64,000 nt of DNA, taken from NCBI RefSeq assembly GCF_003696265.1, contig NZ_RFFH01000002.1:124001-188000 (forward strand), given 5' to 3'. Within the stretch, counting starts at the first letter, position 1, and each line of letters starts with the position of its first letter. The position numbers were made by a program, and so were the translations under genes. This DNA is from Nocardia stercoris (GTDB lineage Bacteria; Actinomycetota; Actinomycetes; Mycobacteriales; Mycobacteriaceae). The notes under the pieces were generated by a model, which was not told the origin of the DNA, did no database searches, and saw nothing but the letters and a program-made list of their open reading frames with translations. Shown in pieces: positions 8,302 through 17,736 of this stretch.

Positions 8302-10104
8302 GTGATCGAACAACTGGTGTCAACGCGGGCCGGAGCAGACCTGCCGGAGGATTTCCGGTCGGACTCTCCGGCCCCGCTGGCATCCGACCTGCGCTCCCTC
8401 GACGACCGGGACCTCCCCAGTCGCAACGACACGCTCGCCGCCGCCGGCTCCACCCTGATCGGCGGCCCGGTCGGTCGGCACGCGCTGATCGGCCGGTCCC
8501 GGTTCTGGACCCCGCTGCGCATCCTGCTGGTCTTCGCGCTGATGTTCCTGGCGCTGGGCTGGTTCGCGAAGGCGCCCTGTATCCAGCAGGCCAAGACCGG
8601 CGACGGCCACTACATGCTGGACTGGAGCAACAGCCGGCAGTACGTGGCCATGTGCTATTCGGACACGGTCCCGCTGTACGGCGCCGAACATCTCAACGAG
8701 GGCGCGTTCCCGTACAAGAAGTCCTGGACCGAGCCGGGCGCGAACGGGAAAACGCAGGTCCGGTACATGGAGTATCCGGTGCTGTCGGGGCTCTACCAGT
8801 ACGCGGCGATGGAGGTCGGCCGGGCCTGGCAGCAGTTGAGCCTGCCCGGAACCCTGGCCGTGGTCGTGTATTTCGATGTGGTGGCGTTCGGGCTGGCGAT
8901 CGCCTGGCTGATCACGGTGTGGGCGTCGTCGCAGTTGGCGGGCGGCCGGCGGATCTGGGATGCGGCGCTGATCGCGTTGTCGCCGCTGGTCGCGGTGCAC
9001 ATCTTCACCAACTTCGACGCGCTGGCGACCGCGTTCGCGGCGACCGGTCTGCTGGCGTGGGCGCGTAAGCGGCCGATCCTGGCCGGTGTGCTGCTCGGCC
9101 TGGGTACGGCCGCCAAGTTGTATCCGGTGTTCCTGCTGGCCCCGATCGTGCTGCTGTGTCTGCGGGCCGACAGCCGGCGCAAGGAGCCGGGCGGGTCGTT
9201 CGCGGACCTGCGGAAATTCGGTCCGGTCACCGGTATGCGGGCCTACCTGACCGCGGCTCCCGCGCGGCCGTTGCGTGCGGCGGCGCTGGCCGTGGTGGGC
9301 GCGGTGCTGTCCTGGACCGCGGTGAACCTGCCGATCGCGGTCCCGTATTTCGACGGCTGGCACGAGTTCATCCGGCTCAACACCACGCGTGGCCAGGACC
9401 CGGACTCGATCTACAACGTGATCTCGTCCTTCACTGGCTGGAAGGGACTCGACCCGGGCTTGGCGCCGGGCGCGCCGCCGACCGTGCTGAACGGCTTTTC
9501 GCTGGTGCTGTTCCTGGTGGCCTGTGTGGGTATCGCCTATATCGCGCTGACCGCACCGCGCCGGCCGCGGCTGATGCAGTTGTGCTTCCTGGTGGTGGCG
9601 GCGTTCCTGCTGACCAACAAGGTGTGGAGTCCGCAGTACTCGCTGTGGCTGGTACCGCTGGCGGCGCTGGCGCTGCCGAACCGCAAGGTGCTGCTGGCCT
9701 GGATGACGATCGACGCGTTCCTGTGGTTCCCGCGCATGTACTTCTATCTGGGCGTGGACAAGAAGGGTGTGCCCGAGCAGTGGTTCACCGGCACGGTGAT
9801 CGTCCGCGATCTGGCCGTGCTCGTGATGTGCGCGCTGGTACTGCGCCAGATCTACCGGCCCGCCGAGGACCCGGTGCGCCGCGACGGTCTCGACGACCCG
9901 GCCGGCGGGCTGCTCGACGGCCTGCCCGATCCGCTGCTGCCCTGGCTGCCGGGCTTCCTGCAGCCGCGGGTGGCGCCGGTCTACACCGAGCAGGTCGACG
10001 GATTCGGCGGGGCGGCACAGGAATTCGCGATGGCGGCGGCCGCGTACGGGGACGGGCCGGACCGGCCCGCACCCGATTTCACCGAGCAACGGCCGGTCGG
10101 GTAG
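8302..10104 (+). CDS. GT87/DUF2029-type membrane glycosyltransferase (Rv0051-like)
   Basis: A 600-residue polytopic membrane protein of the polyprenyl-phosphate mannosyl/arabinosyltransferase-like GT87 group, probably acting on envelope glycolipids at the outer face. The GTG at 8302, 11 bases after ponA, gives a ~75-residue cytoplasmic N-terminus before the first helix (ILLVFALMFLALGWF). An extracytoplasmic loop with conserved-looking DWSNSRQYV and YMEYPVLSGLYQY follows, then about ten further hydrophobic segments. The C-terminal ~100 residues are hydrophilic. Likely co-transcribed with ponA, as in mycobacteria. The sugar and acceptor cannot be told from sequence. Confidence 0.85.
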   Translation: MIEQLVSTRAGADLPEDFRSDSPAPLASDLRSLDDRDLPSRNDTLAAAGSTLIGGPVGRHALIGRSRFWTPLRILLVFALMFLALGWFAKAPCIQQAKTGDGHYMLDWSNSRQYVAMCYSDTVPLYGAEHLNEGAFPYKKSWTEPGANGKTQVRYMEYPVLSGLYQYAAMEVGRAWQQLSLPGTLAVVVYFDVVAFGLAIAWLITVWASSQLAGGRRIWDAALIALSPLVAVHIFTNFDALATAFAATGLLAWARKRPILAGVLLGLGTAAKLYPVFLLAPIVLLCLRADSRRKEPGGSFADLRKFGPVTGMRAYLTAAPARPLRAAALAVVGAVLSWTAVNLPIAVPYFDGWHEFIRLNTTRGQDPDSIYNVISSFTGWKGLDPGLAPGAPPTVLNGFSLVLFLVACVGIAYIALTAPRRPRLMQLCFLVVAAFLLTNKVWSPQYSLWLVPLAALALPNRKVLLAWMTIDAFLWFPRMYFYLGVDKKGVPEQWFTGTVIVRDLAVLVMCALVLRQIYRPAEDPVRRDGLDDPAGGLLDGLPDPLLPWLPGFLQPRVAPVYTEQVDGFGGAAQEFAMAAAAYGDGPDRPAPDFTEQRPVG

Positions 10105-10185
10105 CCTTACCGGGTTGCTGACGCGACAACCCTCCTGCCACGGAAAGTCCGTGGCCGTTCCAGTCCACAGGAGGTGATGGGTTCC

Positions 10186-10473
10186 GTGCGTCATTACGAA
10201 GTGATGGTTATTCTCGATCCGAGCCTGGACGAGCGCACCGTCGGTCCGAACTTGGACAAGATGCTTGGTGTGGTCTCCCAGCAGGGCGGCAAGATCGACA
10301 AGGTCGAGATCTGGGGCCGCCGCCGGCTGGCCTACGAGATCGCCAAGCAGGCCGAAGGCATCTACGCGGTCGTCGACTTGACCGCCGAGTCCGCCACCGT
10401 GAGCGAGCTCGACCGTCAGCTGGGGCTGAACGAGTCGGTGCTGCGCACCAAGGTGCTGCGCCGCGGCAAGTAG
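10186..10473 (+). CDS. rpsF: 30S ribosomal protein S6
   Basis: S6 of the small ribosomal subunit, partner of S18 at the platform; 95 residues. The GTG at 10186 ([19 protein letters not shown]) is chosen because the AGGAGG at ~10169 then has an 11-base spacing and the protein matches family length; the GTG at 10174 and ATG at 10177 lie too close to the box. [18 protein letters not shown] and [10 protein letters not shown] are diagnostic. First gene of the rpsF-ssb-rpsR-rplI cluster. Confidence 0.98.
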   Translation: MRHYEVMVILDPSLDERTVGPNLDKMLGVVSQQGGKIDKVEIWGRRRLAYEIAKQAEGIYAVVDLTAESATVSELDRQLGLNESVLRTKVLRRGK

Positions 10474-10481
10474 ACCGCACG

Positions 10482-10505
10482 GCGGTCACGGCAATCCGTG
10501 ACCGC
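10482..10505 (+). terminator. Hairpin between rpsF and ssb
   Basis: Perfect 10-bp stem gcggtcacgg / ccgtgaccgc with caat loop, 9 bases after the rpsF stop and 126 bases before ssb. It may attenuate read-through so that ssb-rpsR-rplI have partly independent levels. Confidence 0.55.
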
Positions 10506-10630
10506 GCCGCGGTAGCGGCACGTAATTACCCTCCCCGCACGCACTACTCGTTTCCGTCGGTGCCTGTCTCTAGGCTCTGACGCAACAGTCACGAGTGCAT
10601 GCGGTACTGCACCGGAAAGCAGGAGGAACC

Positions 10631-11182
10631 ATGGCAGCAGGCGACACGGTCATCACCGTCATCGGAAATCTGACGGCCGATCCGGAACTGCGCTTCACAC
10701 CCGCGGGTGCCGCGGTGGCGAACTTCACCGTCGCCTCCACGCCCCGGGTGTTCGACCGGAATTCCAACGAGTGGAAAGACGGCGAGGCGCTGTTCCTGCG
10801 CTGCAACATCTGGCGCGAGGCCGCGGAGAATGTTGCCGAAAGCCTGACCCGAGGCTCGCGAGTGATCGTGAGCGGACGACTCAAGCAGCGCTCCTACGAA
10901 ACCCGCGAGGGTGAGAAGCGCACGGTCGTCGAGCTCGAGGTCGACGAGGTGGGTCCCTCCCTGCGCTACGCCACGGCGAAGGTCAACAAGACCACGCGCG
11001 GCGGCGGTGGCGGTGGCGGCTTCTCCGGCGGCAACGCCGGTGGTGGCGGGGGTGGCGGTAATTACGGCGGCTCCGGCGGGGGCAGTCGCGGCGGCCAGAG
11101 TGGCGCCGGCGACGACCCGTGGGGCAGCGCGCCCGCGGCCGGCTCCTTCGGGGGCCAGATGGACGACGAACCGCCGTTCTGA
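10631..11182 (+). CDS. ssb: Single-stranded DNA-binding protein
   Basis: Binds and protects single-stranded DNA in replication, repair and recombination. 183 residues: N-terminal OB fold to ~residue 115 ([33 protein letters not shown]), a Gly-rich flexible linker, and the acidic tip DDEPPF that recruits partner proteins. ATG at 10631 sits 4-5 bases after aggaggaacc. Followed 28 bases later by rpsR; the operon is the usual actinobacterial one. Confidence 0.98.
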   Translation: MAAGDTVITVIGNLTADPELRFTPAGAAVANFTVASTPRVFDRNSNEWKDGEALFLRCNIWREAAENVAESLTRGSRVIVSGRLKQRSYETREGEKRTVVELEVDEVGPSLRYATAKVNKTTRGGGGGGGFSGGNAGGGGGGGNYGGSGGGSRGGQSGAGDDPWGSAPAAGSFGGQMDDEPPF

Positions 11183-11210
11183 CAAACGGCTCATCCACAG
11201 GAGTAAGACA

Positions 11211-11462
11211 ATGGCGAAAGCACCCGCGCGCGAAAAGGTGCTGAAGAAGAAGGCGTGCGCCTTCTGCAAGGAGTCCAAGTCGGGCATCGTCTCGATCGAC
11301 TACAAGGACACGACGCTGCTGCGTAAGTACGTCAGTGACCGGGGCAAGATCCGTGCCCGTCGCGTCACCGGCAACTGCGTGCAGCACCAGCGCGACATCG
11401 CGATCGCGGTCAAGAACTCGCGTGAGGTGGCGCTGCTGCCCTACGTGTCCACGGCTCGCTGA
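11211..11462 (+). CDS. rpsR: 30S ribosomal protein S18, zinc-binding (C+) form
   Basis: S18 (83 residues), binds S6 and 16S rRNA. The CAFCK motif near residue 16 plus the Cys in [10 protein letters not shown] make this the cysteine-containing C+ paralogue, which in mycobacteria is replaced by a Cys-less copy under zinc starvation. The C+ gene in the ssb operon is the normal arrangement; a C- paralogue, if present, would lie elsewhere. GGAG box 8 bases before ATG. Confidence 0.97.
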   Translation: MAKAPAREKVLKKKACAFCKESKSGIVSIDYKDTTLLRKYVSDRGKIRARRVTGNCVQHQRDIAIAVKNSREVALLPYVSTAR

Positions 11463-11478
11463 GAACGGAGGCAGACAA

Positions 11479-11934
11479 ATGAAGCTCATTCTTACTGCTG
11501 ACGTCGACAACCTCGGCGCTCCCGGCGACACCGTCGAGGTCAAGGACGGTTACGGCCGTAACTTCCTGCTGCCCCGCGGTCTGGCCATCCCGGCCACCCG
11601 TGGTGCCGAGAAGCAGGTCCAGGGCATCCGCCGGGCGCAGGACGCCCGCAAGGTGCGCGACCTCGACCACGCCAACGAGCTGAAGCAGGCCATCCAGGGC
11701 CTGGAGTCGGTGTCGCTGACGGTGAAGACCGCCGGCACCGGCAAGCTGTTCGGTTCGGTCACCGCGGCGGACGTCGCGGCCGCGATCAAGACCGCTGGTG
11801 GCCCGGTCGTCGACAAGCGCTCGATCGAGCTGCCGAAGGCGCACATCAAGGCGACCGGCAAGCACGGTATCCAGGTGCACCTGCACCCGGACGTCGTCGC
11901 CAAGTTCGACCTGCAGGTCGTCGGCGCCGAGTAG
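11479..11934 (+). CDS. rplI: 50S ribosomal protein L9
   Basis: L9 of the large subunit (151 residues) with the two-domain layout: N-terminal rRNA-binding domain ([33 protein letters not shown]), a central helix, and a C-terminal domain from ~80 ([17 protein letters not shown]). ATG at 11479 follows cggaggcagaca. Last gene of the cluster; a 13-bp hairpin follows 41 bases downstream. Confidence 0.98.
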   Translation: MKLILTADVDNLGAPGDTVEVKDGYGRNFLLPRGLAIPATRGAEKQVQGIRRAQDARKVRDLDHANELKQAIQGLESVSLTVKTAGTGKLFGSVTAADVAAAIKTAGGPVVDKRSIELPKAHIKATGKHGIQVHLHPDVVAKFDLQVVGAE

Positions 11935-11975
11935 TTCCCCGCCCGGGTTCGCCCGGGTGCGAGCTCGCTTCGCTT

Positions 11976-12017
11976 GCGTGAGACCGCCTTTCGATTCGTC
12001 GAGGGGCGGTCTCACGC
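11976..12017 (+). terminator. rplI operon terminator
   Basis: Perfect 13-bp stem gcgtgagaccgcc / ggcggtctcacgc with a 16-base loop, 41 bases after rplI. A short T-run (ggttttcc) follows about 15 bases later. Confidence 0.75.
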
Positions 12018-12120
12018 TGCGCTCGCGTGCGGTTTTCCCGGTGATAGCCGAACCGCACACTCCTGCCGGGCCGGTGCCGTCGCGCCGGTCGGCGAAAATA
12101 TCCCCAGGTCCGGCCTTCGG

Positions 12121-12363
12121 TGTGGACAACTTTGCGAACCATCCGGTTGCGATGTGACCCGCGCCACTTGCTGTGCGCTGGCCGTTTCCCCAACACGCCC
12201 AGCAGTTCATCTTCCACGACACGCCGGTGTGATATCGATCCACAAGTCCACAACTGTGGAAACACTGCTCTAGCAGGTAATTCTCCGTATCCGAGTGCAG
12301 AATTCCCCAAGTGATACACAGAGGGTGCACAACGGCGGGTGAACATTTCACAAGTTATCCACA
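12121..12363. promoter_or_regulatory. Cluster of DnaA boxes upstream of dnaB
   Basis: Perfect TTGTCCACA on the minus strand at 12121-12129 and perfect TTATCCACA on the plus strand at 12355-12363. Between them lie seven-of-nine matches cgatccaca (12236-12244), aagtccaca (12244-12252) and, inverted, gtttccaca (12255-12263); the last two form a tccaca-act-gtgga dyad. DnaA binds such 9-mers. This could couple dnaB expression to the initiator or titrate DnaA; it is not oriC, since dnaA/dnaN are absent. Confidence 0.7.
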
Positions 12364-12586
12364 ACCGTGTGCACAGTCGCGTTTGGTACTCCCCAGGTCG
12401 GTCCCCTAAGTTCGTCCGGGTGCCGTGCCGGACGACCGGAATCCCACGCTCGACGCGGTAGGTGTCCGTTTGCCGTGCCCCGGTCAGCGGAACTTGCCGT
12501 GCGCCGGTGGGATCGGCGAATCTGTCGGCCCCTGCGGGTACAAACGTTGTCGAGGTCGAACGTTAGGGAGAGGACGGTCGCATCCG

Positions 12587-13966
12587 ATGGCAGTCGTCGA
12601 CGATCGCGGACGTGCCGACGTGGCCGAACCACCCGGCGAGGATTTCGGGCGCCAGCCCCCGCACGACATGACGGCCGAGCAGTCGGTCCTGGGCGGCATG
12701 CTGCTCAGCAAGGACGCCATCGCCGACGTGGTCGAGGTCATCCGCCCCGGCGACTTCTACCGTCCCGCACACCAGGCCGTCTACGACGCGGTCCTGGACC
12801 TGTACGGCCGCGGTGAACCCGCCGACCCGGTCACCGTCGCCGCCACCCTGGAACGCAAGGGCGAACTCAAGCGCATCGGTGGCGCCCCCTATCTGGTCAC
12901 CCTGACCCAGACCGTCCCCACCGCCGCGAACGCCTCCTACTACGCCGAGATCGTCGCGGAGAAGGCGATTCTGCGCCGCCTGGTGGAGGCCGGCACCCGC
13001 ATCGTCCAGTACGGCTACGCCGGCGCCGACGGCCAGGACGTCGCCGAGGTCGTCGACCGCGCCCAAGCCGAGCTCTACGACGTCACCGAACGCCGCGCCA
13101 GCGAGGACTTCATGCCGCTCGAGGAGCTGCTGCAGCCCACGATGGACGAGATCGACTCCATCGCCAGCCGTGGCGGTATCTCCCTCGGCGTCCCAACGGG
13201 TTTCACCGAACTCGACGAACTGACCAACGGCCTCCACCCCGGCCAGATGATCATCGTCGCAGCCCGACCTGGAGTTGGAAAGTCAACTCTAGGAATGGAT
13301 TTCATGCGGAGTTGCTCGATCAAGCACGGGTTGGCGAGCGTCATCTTCTCGCTGGAGATGAGCCGGACCGAGATCGTCATGCGTCTGTTGTCGGCGGAGG
13401 CGAAGATCAAGCTCGGGGATATGCGGGCCGGGCGGATGAGTGACGACGACTGGACGAAGCTGGCGCGGCGAATGAGTGAGATCTCGGAAGCGCCGCTGTT
13501 CGTGGACGATTCGCCGAACTTGACCATGATGGAGATCCGGGCCAAGGCGCGGCGGTTGAAGCAGCGGCACGATCTCAAGCTCGTGGTGGTGGACTATCTG
13601 CAGCTGATGACCTCGGGTAAGAAGGTCGAGTCCCGGCAGCAGGAAGTCTCGGAATTCTCCCGAAGCCTGAAGCTGCTGGCCAAGGAACTCGAGGTTCCGG
13701 TGATCGCGATCAGTCAGCTGAACCGTGGCCCCGAGCAGCGAACCGACAAGCGCCCCATGGTGTCCGACCTGCGTGAGTCCGGCTCGCTGGAGCAGGACGC
13801 CGACATGGTCATCCTGCTGCACCGCCCCGATGCCTTCGAACGCGACGACCCGCGCGGCGGTGAAGCCGACCTGATCGTGGGCAAGCACCGTAACGGCCCC
13901 ACCGCCACCATCACCGTCGCCCACCAGCTGCACCTCAGCCGCTTCGTCGACATGGCCCGCGGCTGA
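12587..13966 (+). CDS. dnaB: Replicative DNA helicase DnaB
   Basis: Hexameric 5'-3' helicase of the replication fork; 459 residues, no intein. N-terminal domain from MTAEQSVLGGMLL (~residue 28), linker, then RecA-like ATPase: Walker A ARPGVGKST at ~226-234, Walker B LKLVVVDYLQLM, ISQLNRGPEQR (H3/arginine-finger region), DLRESGSLEQDAD and the final GPT. ATG at 12587 follows gggagagga. Codon choice changes abruptly at the Walker A segment (bases ~13259-13300, with CGA, CCT, GTT, TCA, ACT, CTA) compared with the C-ending codons before it. Confidence 0.97.
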   Translation: MAVVDDRGRADVAEPPGEDFGRQPPHDMTAEQSVLGGMLLSKDAIADVVEVIRPGDFYRPAHQAVYDAVLDLYGRGEPADPVTVAATLERKGELKRIGGAPYLVTLTQTVPTAANASYYAEIVAEKAILRRLVEAGTRIVQYGYAGADGQDVAEVVDRAQAELYDVTERRASEDFMPLEELLQPTMDEIDSIASRGGISLGVPTGFTELDELTNGLHPGQMIIVAARPGVGKSTLGMDFMRSCSIKHGLASVIFSLEMSRTEIVMRLLSAEAKIKLGDMRAGRMSDDDWTKLARRMSEISEAPLFVDDSPNLTMMEIRAKARRLKQRHDLKLVVVDYLQLMTSGKKVESRQQEVSEFSRSLKLLAKELEVPVIAISQLNRGPEQRTDKRPMVSDLRESGSLEQDADMVILLHRPDAFERDDPRGGEADLIVGKHRNGPTATITVAHQLHLSRFVDMARG

Positions 13967-14176
13967 CCCGCAGCGTTCAGGCGGCTATATCGAATTCGCC
14001 TGTGTCGGGCATTGTTTCGCCTGAATAGTCCGCTATTACGGTGTCCGCGAACGGAAGTCCGCGACCGGGCGCCGAAACGGTCCGGCGCTGCCGTACAGTG
14101 CGGCGGTGGCCTGTGCGAAGCGGTATCGGGGGCGCCAGGGGCATTTGTCCGAACACCTTCGCACCGGGGAGATTTC

Positions 14177-14488
14177 GTGACCGATCGCCGTCGTAATGCC
14201 GTCCTCGCCGCCGTGTGCGCGCTGCCGATCGCCTTGTCCACGTTCGATGCCGCCGCCGCTGCCTCGCCGGTCCAGCCGGGCGTGACCACCGGTGGCGACC
14301 AGTCCGATCAGAATCTGGCAGTGGCGGTGCAGCCGGTCGACAATATGCCCGCCGCCCCAGACGAGCAGGCACCCGAGGCGGATCTGGCACCGGCTCCGGC
14401 CGCACCCTGGTGGGAAGCCGGTTCTGCGTTGCCGGGCATCCCCGATCTGGCGAACGGATTCCCCGCGCTGGCGCTGCGCGGCGCCTGA
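14177..14488 (+). CDS. Small secreted protein, unknown
   Basis: 103 residues starting at a GTG with ggggag 6 bases upstream. Positively charged N-terminus (MTDRRRN), hydrophobic core and an A-A-A-A-S region near residue 30 form a Sec signal peptide; the mature part is ~70 residues, acidic and Pro/Ala-rich, ending GFPALALRGA. I do not recognise a family. Mature chains like this occur as short envelope proteins in Nocardia, but no function can be given. Confidence 0.65.
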   Translation: MTDRRRNAVLAAVCALPIALSTFDAAAAASPVQPGVTTGGDQSDQNLAVAVQPVDNMPAAPDEQAPEADLAPAPAAPWWEAGSALPGIPDLANGFPALALRGA

Positions 14489-14564
14489 TCCGGCTCAGCT
14501 CTCGCGGTCGGCCGACCACGCCTAGGATTCGGCGAGACCAGGAAAGCCGACGTCTGGAGCAGTC

Positions 14565-14996
14565 GTGTCCACCCAAACCCCGAAGCGCCGCCGCCATCCC
14601 GCGGTCGTCGACCTGCATGCCCGGCGGCAGGCCGATGTCCAGCTGCGGATCGCGGACTGGATCACCAAGTTCGCGGGTTCGATGGCGTTCGTCTACATCC
14701 ATGCGGTCGGATTCGCGATCTGGATGATCTTCGCCGAGAAGAACCCGTGGCCCACGCTGACGCTGGCGGTGTCGCTGGAGGCGATCTTCCTGTCCACGTT
14801 CGTCATGATCGGCCAGAACCGGCAGGCGGAGTTCCAGCAGCTCAAGGCCGACCACGACTTCAATGCCCAGGAGCTGGAGTTGAAGACGAACACCGAGCTG
14901 ACCCGCGCGATCCACCAGATGACCGCCGAACTGCATCGCCGCCTGATCGAGGAGCCGGACGCGGGCGGCGACGCCGATCGACGGCCGGCATCCTGA
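14565..14996 (+). CDS. DUF1003 membrane protein
   Basis: 143 residues, GTG start. Charged N-terminus, then two predicted membrane helices (GSMAFVYIHAVGFAIWMIF at ~40-58 and LTLAVSLEAIFLSTFVMIG at ~65-83) and a cytoplasmic coiled coil (QNRQAEFQQLKADHDFNAQELELK). This is the DUF1003 layout; the family's function is not established. It stands alone between a secreted-protein gene and DoxX. Confidence 0.87.
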   Translation: MSTQTPKRRRHPAVVDLHARRQADVQLRIADWITKFAGSMAFVYIHAVGFAIWMIFAEKNPWPTLTLAVSLEAIFLSTFVMIGQNRQAEFQQLKADHDFNAQELELKTNTELTRAIHQMTAELHRRLIEEPDAGGDADRRPAS

Positions 14997-15103
14997 CTGG
15001 TCACACCTTCGACACACTCTTGCCACAGCGGTTACGCGGTGTTGCCGATCCGCCACACTGAATGCCTGGTTGTCACCGTTCCATCACCATATGGAGGCAC
15101 ACC

Positions 15104-15520
15104 GTGGACGTTGTGGTTCTGATCGGCCGGATCTTCTTCTCGGCCCTGTTCCTGGCTTCGGCCGTGGGGCATCTGACCCAATCCAAGGCGATGGCGCAGT
15201 ACGCGGCCGCCAAGCGCGTGCCGATGGCCGAGATGTCGGTGCTGGGCTCGGGCGTGCTGCTGGTAGTGGGCGCGTTGAGTGTGCTTCTAGGCGTGTGGGC
15301 CGATCTCGGCTGCCTGCTGCTGCTCGCGTTCCTGGTGCCGACGGCGCTGATCATGCACGATTTCTGGGCGCAGACCGATCCGCAGGCCAAGCAGATGGAA
15401 ATGGTCAATTTCAACAAGAACATCTCGCTGGCGGGCGCGTGCCTGATGTTGTTCGCGTTCTTCGCGCACAACCATGATCTGGGCCTGACCTTGACCGGGC
15501 CGCTGTTCTCGCTGTCCTGA
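15104..15520 (+). CDS. DoxX family membrane protein
   Basis: 138 residues with four hydrophobic segments: VVVLIGRIFFSALFLASAVG, the SVLGSGVLLVVGALSVLLGV segment, LLLLAFLVPTALIMHDFW and an ISLAGACLMLFAFFA segment, ending in a short GPLFSLS tail. The GTG at 15104 follows GGAGG by 6 bases, better placed than the in-frame ATG at 15062. DoxX proteins are linked to thiol/oxidative-stress membrane complexes in mycobacteria; here there is no SseA/SodA neighbour. Confidence 0.85.
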   Translation: MDVVVLIGRIFFSALFLASAVGHLTQSKAMAQYAAAKRVPMAEMSVLGSGVLLVVGALSVLLGVWADLGCLLLLAFLVPTALIMHDFWAQTDPQAKQMEMVNFNKNISLAGACLMLFAFFAHNHDLGLTLTGPLFSLS

Positions 15521-15575
15521 CGCGATCGCGGCCGGGGCTCGACCGGGTGGTGCCGACGACTGAGGCGGTGCGTGC

Positions 15576-16052
15576 ATGGGCTGGGCCAATGTGGCGATGG
15601 GTGCCGCTCCCGTGGCGGCCGGCGCGCTGGTGGGAATCGTGGCCGGCAACCTGCGGGGCCCGAATCTGCGGGAGATGATCAGCAAGGACTTGGACCTGCT
15701 GGACCGGATGCCGGCCGACCAGGTGGAACGCCGTACCCGATTGCAGGCCGTCGTCGACCGCAATATCGACGGCCTGATCGAGGCCCACGAACGAACCTTC
15801 CGGCTCGAGCAGGCGGCCCGAGCCTCGCGCGGTTTCGGCCGCGACCTGACGATCTTCGTGGCGGCGCTGCTGTTCGCGTTCGTGTGGTGGCACGTCGGCC
15901 ACGACAAGCAGCACTGGCCGTCGACGTTCGTGGTGCTGATCGCGGTGGCGGCGGTGAGCGGGCTGCGGGCGGTGCGCACCGGCTACCTGGCGATCCGCGC
16001 GTACCTCACCGGCGGGCGGCGCACGCGATCGGCGAATTCGCTGCCACACTAA
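15576..16052 (+). CDS. Membrane protein of unknown function
   Basis: 158 residues. An N-terminal hydrophobic Gly/Ala helix, a charged helical region with R-T-R/E-rich heptads (~35-85), and two C-terminal membrane helices (LTIFVAALLFAFVWWHVG, TFVVLIAVAAVSGLRAV). ATG at 15576; ends 4 bases before the AI-2E gene, so the two are likely co-transcribed. No family recognised. Confidence 0.7.
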   Translation: MGWANVAMGAAPVAAGALVGIVAGNLRGPNLREMISKDLDLLDRMPADQVERRTRLQAVVDRNIDGLIEAHERTFRLEQAARASRGFGRDLTIFVAALLFAFVWWHVGHDKQHWPSTFVVLIAVAAVSGLRAVRTGYLAIRAYLTGGRRTRSANSLPH

Positions 16053-16056
16053 TGCC

Positions 16057-17271
16057 ATGGCAGGCACGGAGACGGACCTGGACGAGCCGGCGGACGACGG
16101 TGGGGGTGGCGCCGGCGCGCACGTGCTGGGCGAGCACATGCCGCAGTGGCTGCCGCGGGCGATCGCGACCGTGTTCGTCTATCTGGCGTTGTTCCTGTTG
16201 GCGGTGTGGGCTTTTCAGCGCCTGACCGGCATTCTGACGCTGCTGCTGGTGGCGTTCTTCGTATCGCTGGCGATGGAGCCGGCGGTGGGTGCGCTGGTCG
16301 GCAAGGGTGTGAACCGGGCGCTGGCCACGGCGGTGGTGTTCATCCTGTTGTTCGCGGGCGCGGCCGGGTTCATGTTCGCGCTGGTGACCCTGCTGGTGGA
16401 GACGATCACGCATCTGGTGAACGAGTTGCCGAGTCTGGTCGACAGCACGGTGCGGTGGGTGAATCGCACCTTCCACCAGAACTTTTCGCTGCACGAGTTG
16501 ACCGATCGGCTGTTGCACGACTCCAACATCATCAACAACTACGCCCAGACCGCGGCCGGGAACATCTGGGGTGTGTCGAGCACGCTGCTGGGTGAGCTGG
16601 CGAAGATCTTCACGATCGCGCTGTTCAGCATGTATATGACGGCGGGCGGCCCGAAGTTGCGGCGCGCGGTGTGTTCGCTGTTGCCGCCGGCGCGGCAGGC
16701 GACGGTGTTGCACGCGTGGGATCTGGCGATCGAGAAGACCGGCGGTTACCTGTATTCCCGTGCGCTGCTGGCGGTGATCTCGACGGTCGCGCACGCATTT
16801 TTCCTGTGGATTCTCGATATCCCGAATGCGGTGGCGCTCGGGATCTGGTTCGGCGTGCTGGCGTCGTTCGTGCCGACGGTCGGCACGTACCTGGCGGGAA
16901 TTCTGCCGATTCTGGTGGCGCTCACCATCCATCCGATCGACGCGGTGTGGATCTTCATCTTCGTGGTGCTGTATCAGTGGTTCCAGGATTATCTGCTGCA
17001 GCCGCGGATCACCGCGCGGACCGTGGATGTGAACGCGGCGGTCGCGTTGTTGGCCGTGCTGGCGGGTGGCGCGCTGCTGGGGGCGGTGGGTGCGCTGCTG
17101 GCGATTCCGGCCACCGCCACCGTGCAGGCGTTCCTGAGCGAGTACATCACCCGGTACGAGGTGCCGGAGGATCCGCGGATCGAGCGCACCACCTCGGTGC
17201 GCAAGCGGCGTAAGCAGGCGCAGGCCGCGCAGCGGTCGGCGGCCCCGCCCGCCGATTCAGGCGAGGGGTAG
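16057..17271 (+). CDS. AI-2E family (PerM-type) transporter
   Basis: 404-residue polytopic membrane protein with about eight helices and the family signature regions: [21 protein letters not shown] early, a hydrophilic middle (~95-170), and the C-terminal [24 protein letters not shown] and [20 protein letters not shown] blocks. Members export small molecules or act as Na+/H+ antiporters; the true substrate is not predictable and the AI-2 label is historical. The 3' end overlaps a convergent gene by 15 bases. Confidence 0.9.
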   Translation: MAGTETDLDEPADDGGGGAGAHVLGEHMPQWLPRAIATVFVYLALFLLAVWAFQRLTGILTLLLVAFFVSLAMEPAVGALVGKGVNRALATAVVFILLFAGAAGFMFALVTLLVETITHLVNELPSLVDSTVRWVNRTFHQNFSLHELTDRLLHDSNIINNYAQTAAGNIWGVSSTLLGELAKIFTIALFSMYMTAGGPKLRRAVCSLLPPARQATVLHAWDLAIEKTGGYLYSRALLAVISTVAHAFFLWILDIPNAVALGIWFGVLASFVPTVGTYLAGILPILVALTIHPIDAVWIFIFVVLYQWFQDYLLQPRITARTVDVNAAVALLAVLAGGALLGAVGALLAIPATATVQAFLSEYITRYEVPEDPRIERTTSVRKRRKQAQAAQRSAAPPADSGEG

Positions 17272-17736
17272 CGGTGTGCCGTATTCGGATTCGGGGCGCG
17301 GCCCGAAGATCCGGCGTTGTTCGGCGGTGATGGCGAGGTCGTTGATGGAGGCTTCGCGCCGCCGCATGAGCCCGCTCTCGTCGAACTCCCAGAGTTCGTT
17401 GCCGTAGCTGCGCCACCAGGCGCCGTCGTGGTCGTGCCATTCGTACTGGAACCGGACTGCCATGCGATTGCCGCGGAATCCCCAGAGTTCTTTTCGCAGG
17501 GCATATTCCAGTTCGCGTTCCCATTTCCGGGTGAGGAATCCGATGATCTCGGTTCGCCCGGTGACGAATTCGTCGCGATTACGCCAGATCGAATCGGGGG
17601 TGTAGGCCTGGGCGACCCGCTGTGGGTCGCGGCTGTTCCAGGCGTCCTCGGCGCGCTGGACTTTCGCGCGCGCCTGCGCCTCGTCGATGAAGGGCGGGAC
17701 CAGCGGATTCGCCGGATCGATGGGTGTGTGTGCCAT
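17257..17736 (-). CDS. DUF1348 (NTF2-like) protein
   Basis: 159 residues of the SnoaL/NTF2-like fold, DUF1348 subgroup, recognised by [28 protein letters not shown] and the aromatic-rich [21 protein letters not shown] stretch. The ATG at 17736 (MAHTPIDP) is preferred to the upstream frame extension. Members are small cytosolic proteins of uncertain activity. Confidence 0.87.
   Translation of the reverse strand: MAHTPIDPANPLVPPFIDEAQARAKVQRAEDAWNSRDPQRVAQAYTPDSIWRNRDEFVTGRTEIIGFLTRKWERELEYALRKELWGFRGNRMAVRFQYEWHDHDGAWWRSYGNELWEFDESGLMRRREASINDLAITAEQRRIFGPRPESEYGTPLPLA

Larger units (their letters stand above)
11935..12586. other. 652-bp intergenic region with terminator and DnaA-box cluster
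   Basis: No gene supported. The first 80 bases carry the rplI terminator. From ~12120 to ~12380 the DNA is clearly AT-richer than its surroundings and contains five DnaA-box-like 9-mers, two of them perfect. The last ~200 bases are GC-rich leader to dnaB. The frame of dnaB stays open upstream to 12425, but the ATG at 12587 fits the family N-terminus. Confidence 0.75.

Noticed and set aside
6776..8383. 535-codon minus-strand ORF
   Set aside because: Antisense shadow of ponA; composition is that of a frame opposite GC-rich coding DNA.
12121..12363. Possible chromosomal origin (DnaA boxes)
   Set aside because: No dnaA, dnaN or rpmH nearby, and only about five boxes; the position next to rplI-dnaB is normal for the core region near but not at oriC.
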